This document shows positions 12,243-12,872 of a stretch of 12,872 nt of DNA, piece by piece. A model generated the notes under the pieces. It saw nothing but the letters and a program-made list of their open reading frames with translations, was not told the origin of the DNA and searched no databases. Source of the DNA: Actinomycetota bacterium (GTDB lineage: Bacteria > Actinomycetota > Thermoleophilia > RBG-16-64-13); assembly GCA_003157225.1 (NCBI GenBank), contig PMIZ01000132.1, positions 667-13,538 of the forward strand, in the 5' to 3' direction. Every line of letters starts with the position of its first letter. Within the stretch, counting starts at the first letter, position 1. Made by a program: the position numbers and the translations under genes.

Positions 12243-12872
12243 TCACTCGTCGATGGTGCGGGCCGCTGGCTCCAAGGTGGCCGCACTCCGCCCCAACGCC
12301 GCCTGCTCTTCCTCGGTTAGGCGCCACTGCTCGATCCGACCTATTCCGCTCCGCCCGACGGAGACAGGCACTCCCACGCTGATCCGCCGGTAGCCATACT
12401 CGCCGTCCACCACGGCGGAACACGGCAACACCTCGCCGGTATCGTCCCGGATGGCGCGAAGCAGAGTCGCCATCCCAACCGCGCACGTCCAACCGGCGGT
12501 GCGTCCCGACTGCAGCGCCTCGTAGCGCCTGAGGATGTTCGGGATCTCCGCCAAGATGCCGGCCCTTTCCTCCCGGGTGAACTCGACCACCCGGCCGTCG
12601 ACGCGCACCGAGCTAAAGAGCGGCACCTGGGTAGGACCGTGCTCGCCGATCACCGTGCCCTCCACTATCATGCTCTGTCGGGCGCCGGCGGCATTGATGA
12701 CCCCGTCGAATCCCACCAGGTCGTCGAGGGTCCCGGCCGAGACCTTCACGCCCTGCGCCGAGGCGGCCGTGCCGATGTCCAAAGCGTGCTGCTGCGCGAC
12801 ATTGAGCCGAAGGTCTACTAGCAGTATCTCGGTAGCGAGTCCCGAGATCGCCGTGTAGAAAGCCACGGGCGC
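12243..12872 (-). CDS. Malate/lactate dehydrogenase homologue, C-terminal part, apparently missing the active-site middle; cut by window edge
   Basis: An open frame of 209 codons plus stop runs in from the right edge; the start lies outside. It begins within the NAD-binding fold (APVAFYTAISGLATEILLVD, where Asp ends beta-2 and should bind the adenosine ribose), then DLRLNVAQQHALDIGTAAS and FDGVINAAG, which corresponds to the family's V-x-x-x-A-G. Directly afterwards comes VEGTVIGEHGPTQVPLFSSV, containing the catalytic His motif GEHG. In normal enzymes about 85 residues separate these two points. They hold the substrate-binding loop arginine, the NP-V/L-D segment with catalytic Asn, and the Asp/Arg pair of the D-x-x-R helix; all are absent here. 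The remainder (GRTAGWTCAVGMATLLRAIR, GEVLPCSAVVDGEYGYRRISVGVPV) is normal family sequence. The frame stays open across the junction. It is either a real inactive paralogue or an assembly or deletion artefact. It converges with the 4-TM gene, 23 nt apart. Confidence 0.82.
   Translation of the reverse strand, partial: APVAFYTAISGLATEILLVDLRLNVAQQHALDIGTAASAQGVKVSAGTLDDLVGFDGVINAAGARQSMIVEGTVIGEHGPTQVPLFSSVRVDGRVVEFTREERAGILAEIPNILRRYEALQSGRTAGWTCAVGMATLLRAIRDDTGEVLPCSAVVDGEYGYRRISVGVPVSVGRSGIGRIEQWRLTEEEQAALGRSAATLEPAARTIDE

Noticed and set aside
12256..12286. Hairpin GTGCGGGCC / GGCCGCAC as a terminator for the plus-strand unit
   Set aside because: Eight pairs with a bulge, no T-run, and it lies inside the coding end of the dehydrogenase gene; too weak to call.

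Overview
The window is GC-rich by eye, with strong AGGAGG-type ribosome binding sites, GTG/ATG starts, several short-range co-directional gene pairs, lipoprotein signal peptides, and an N-terminal acyl-CoA carboxylase carboxyltransferase. The malate/lactate dehydrogenase fragment and the 4-TM protein resemble families I associate with Actinomycetota. I therefore lean towards an uncultured, possibly anaerobic, actinobacterial lineage, but this is inference (about 50%); no rRNA, tRNA or taxonomic marker is visible.

Layout. (1) Minus strand, positions 1-3331: a small three-TM membrane protein of unknown function, then rmuC, then a HemG-like flavodoxin coupled to rmuC by a 9-nt gap, then after about 207 nt the N-terminal third of an acyl-CoA carboxylase beta subunit that runs off the left edge. 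(2) Positions 3332-3720: a 389-nt gap holding the upstream region of the small membrane protein gene, a coding-like but interrupted plus-strand relic, and a perfect 12-bp GC-rich hairpin just past the next gene's stop. (3) Minus strand, 3721-8770: a two-gene unit encoding a lipoprotein built from family-3 solute-binding-protein lobes in swapped order, followed 58 nt later by a 1399-residue alpha-2-macroglobulin lipoprotein with an intact CGEQ thioester. (4) Plus strand, 8937-12219, divergent from unit 3: an MprF-type DUF2156 aminoacyl-phosphatidylglycerol synthase with its own membrane segments, a flippase-like LPG_synthase_TM protein 2 nt downstream, and a 4-TM protein of unknown function. 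(5) Minus strand, 12243-12872: the C-terminal part of a malate/lactate dehydrogenase homologue that appears to lack about 85 central residues including most of the active site.

How the genes may work together (inference): units 3 and 4 look like a divergent cell-envelope defence pair. The macroglobulin would trap or tag attacking proteases or surfaces outside the membrane, while the split MprF system would modify membrane lipid charge against cationic peptides. The macroglobulin is unusually like animal A2M/C3 proteins. It carries a His at the position that gives complement C3 its hydroxyl-directed thioester chemistry, and the pbpC gene that commonly accompanies bacterial macroglobulins is not adjacent. 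The strongest candidates for something new are the permuted solute-binding lipoprotein, its pairing with the C3-like macroglobulin, and the deleted dehydrogenase.
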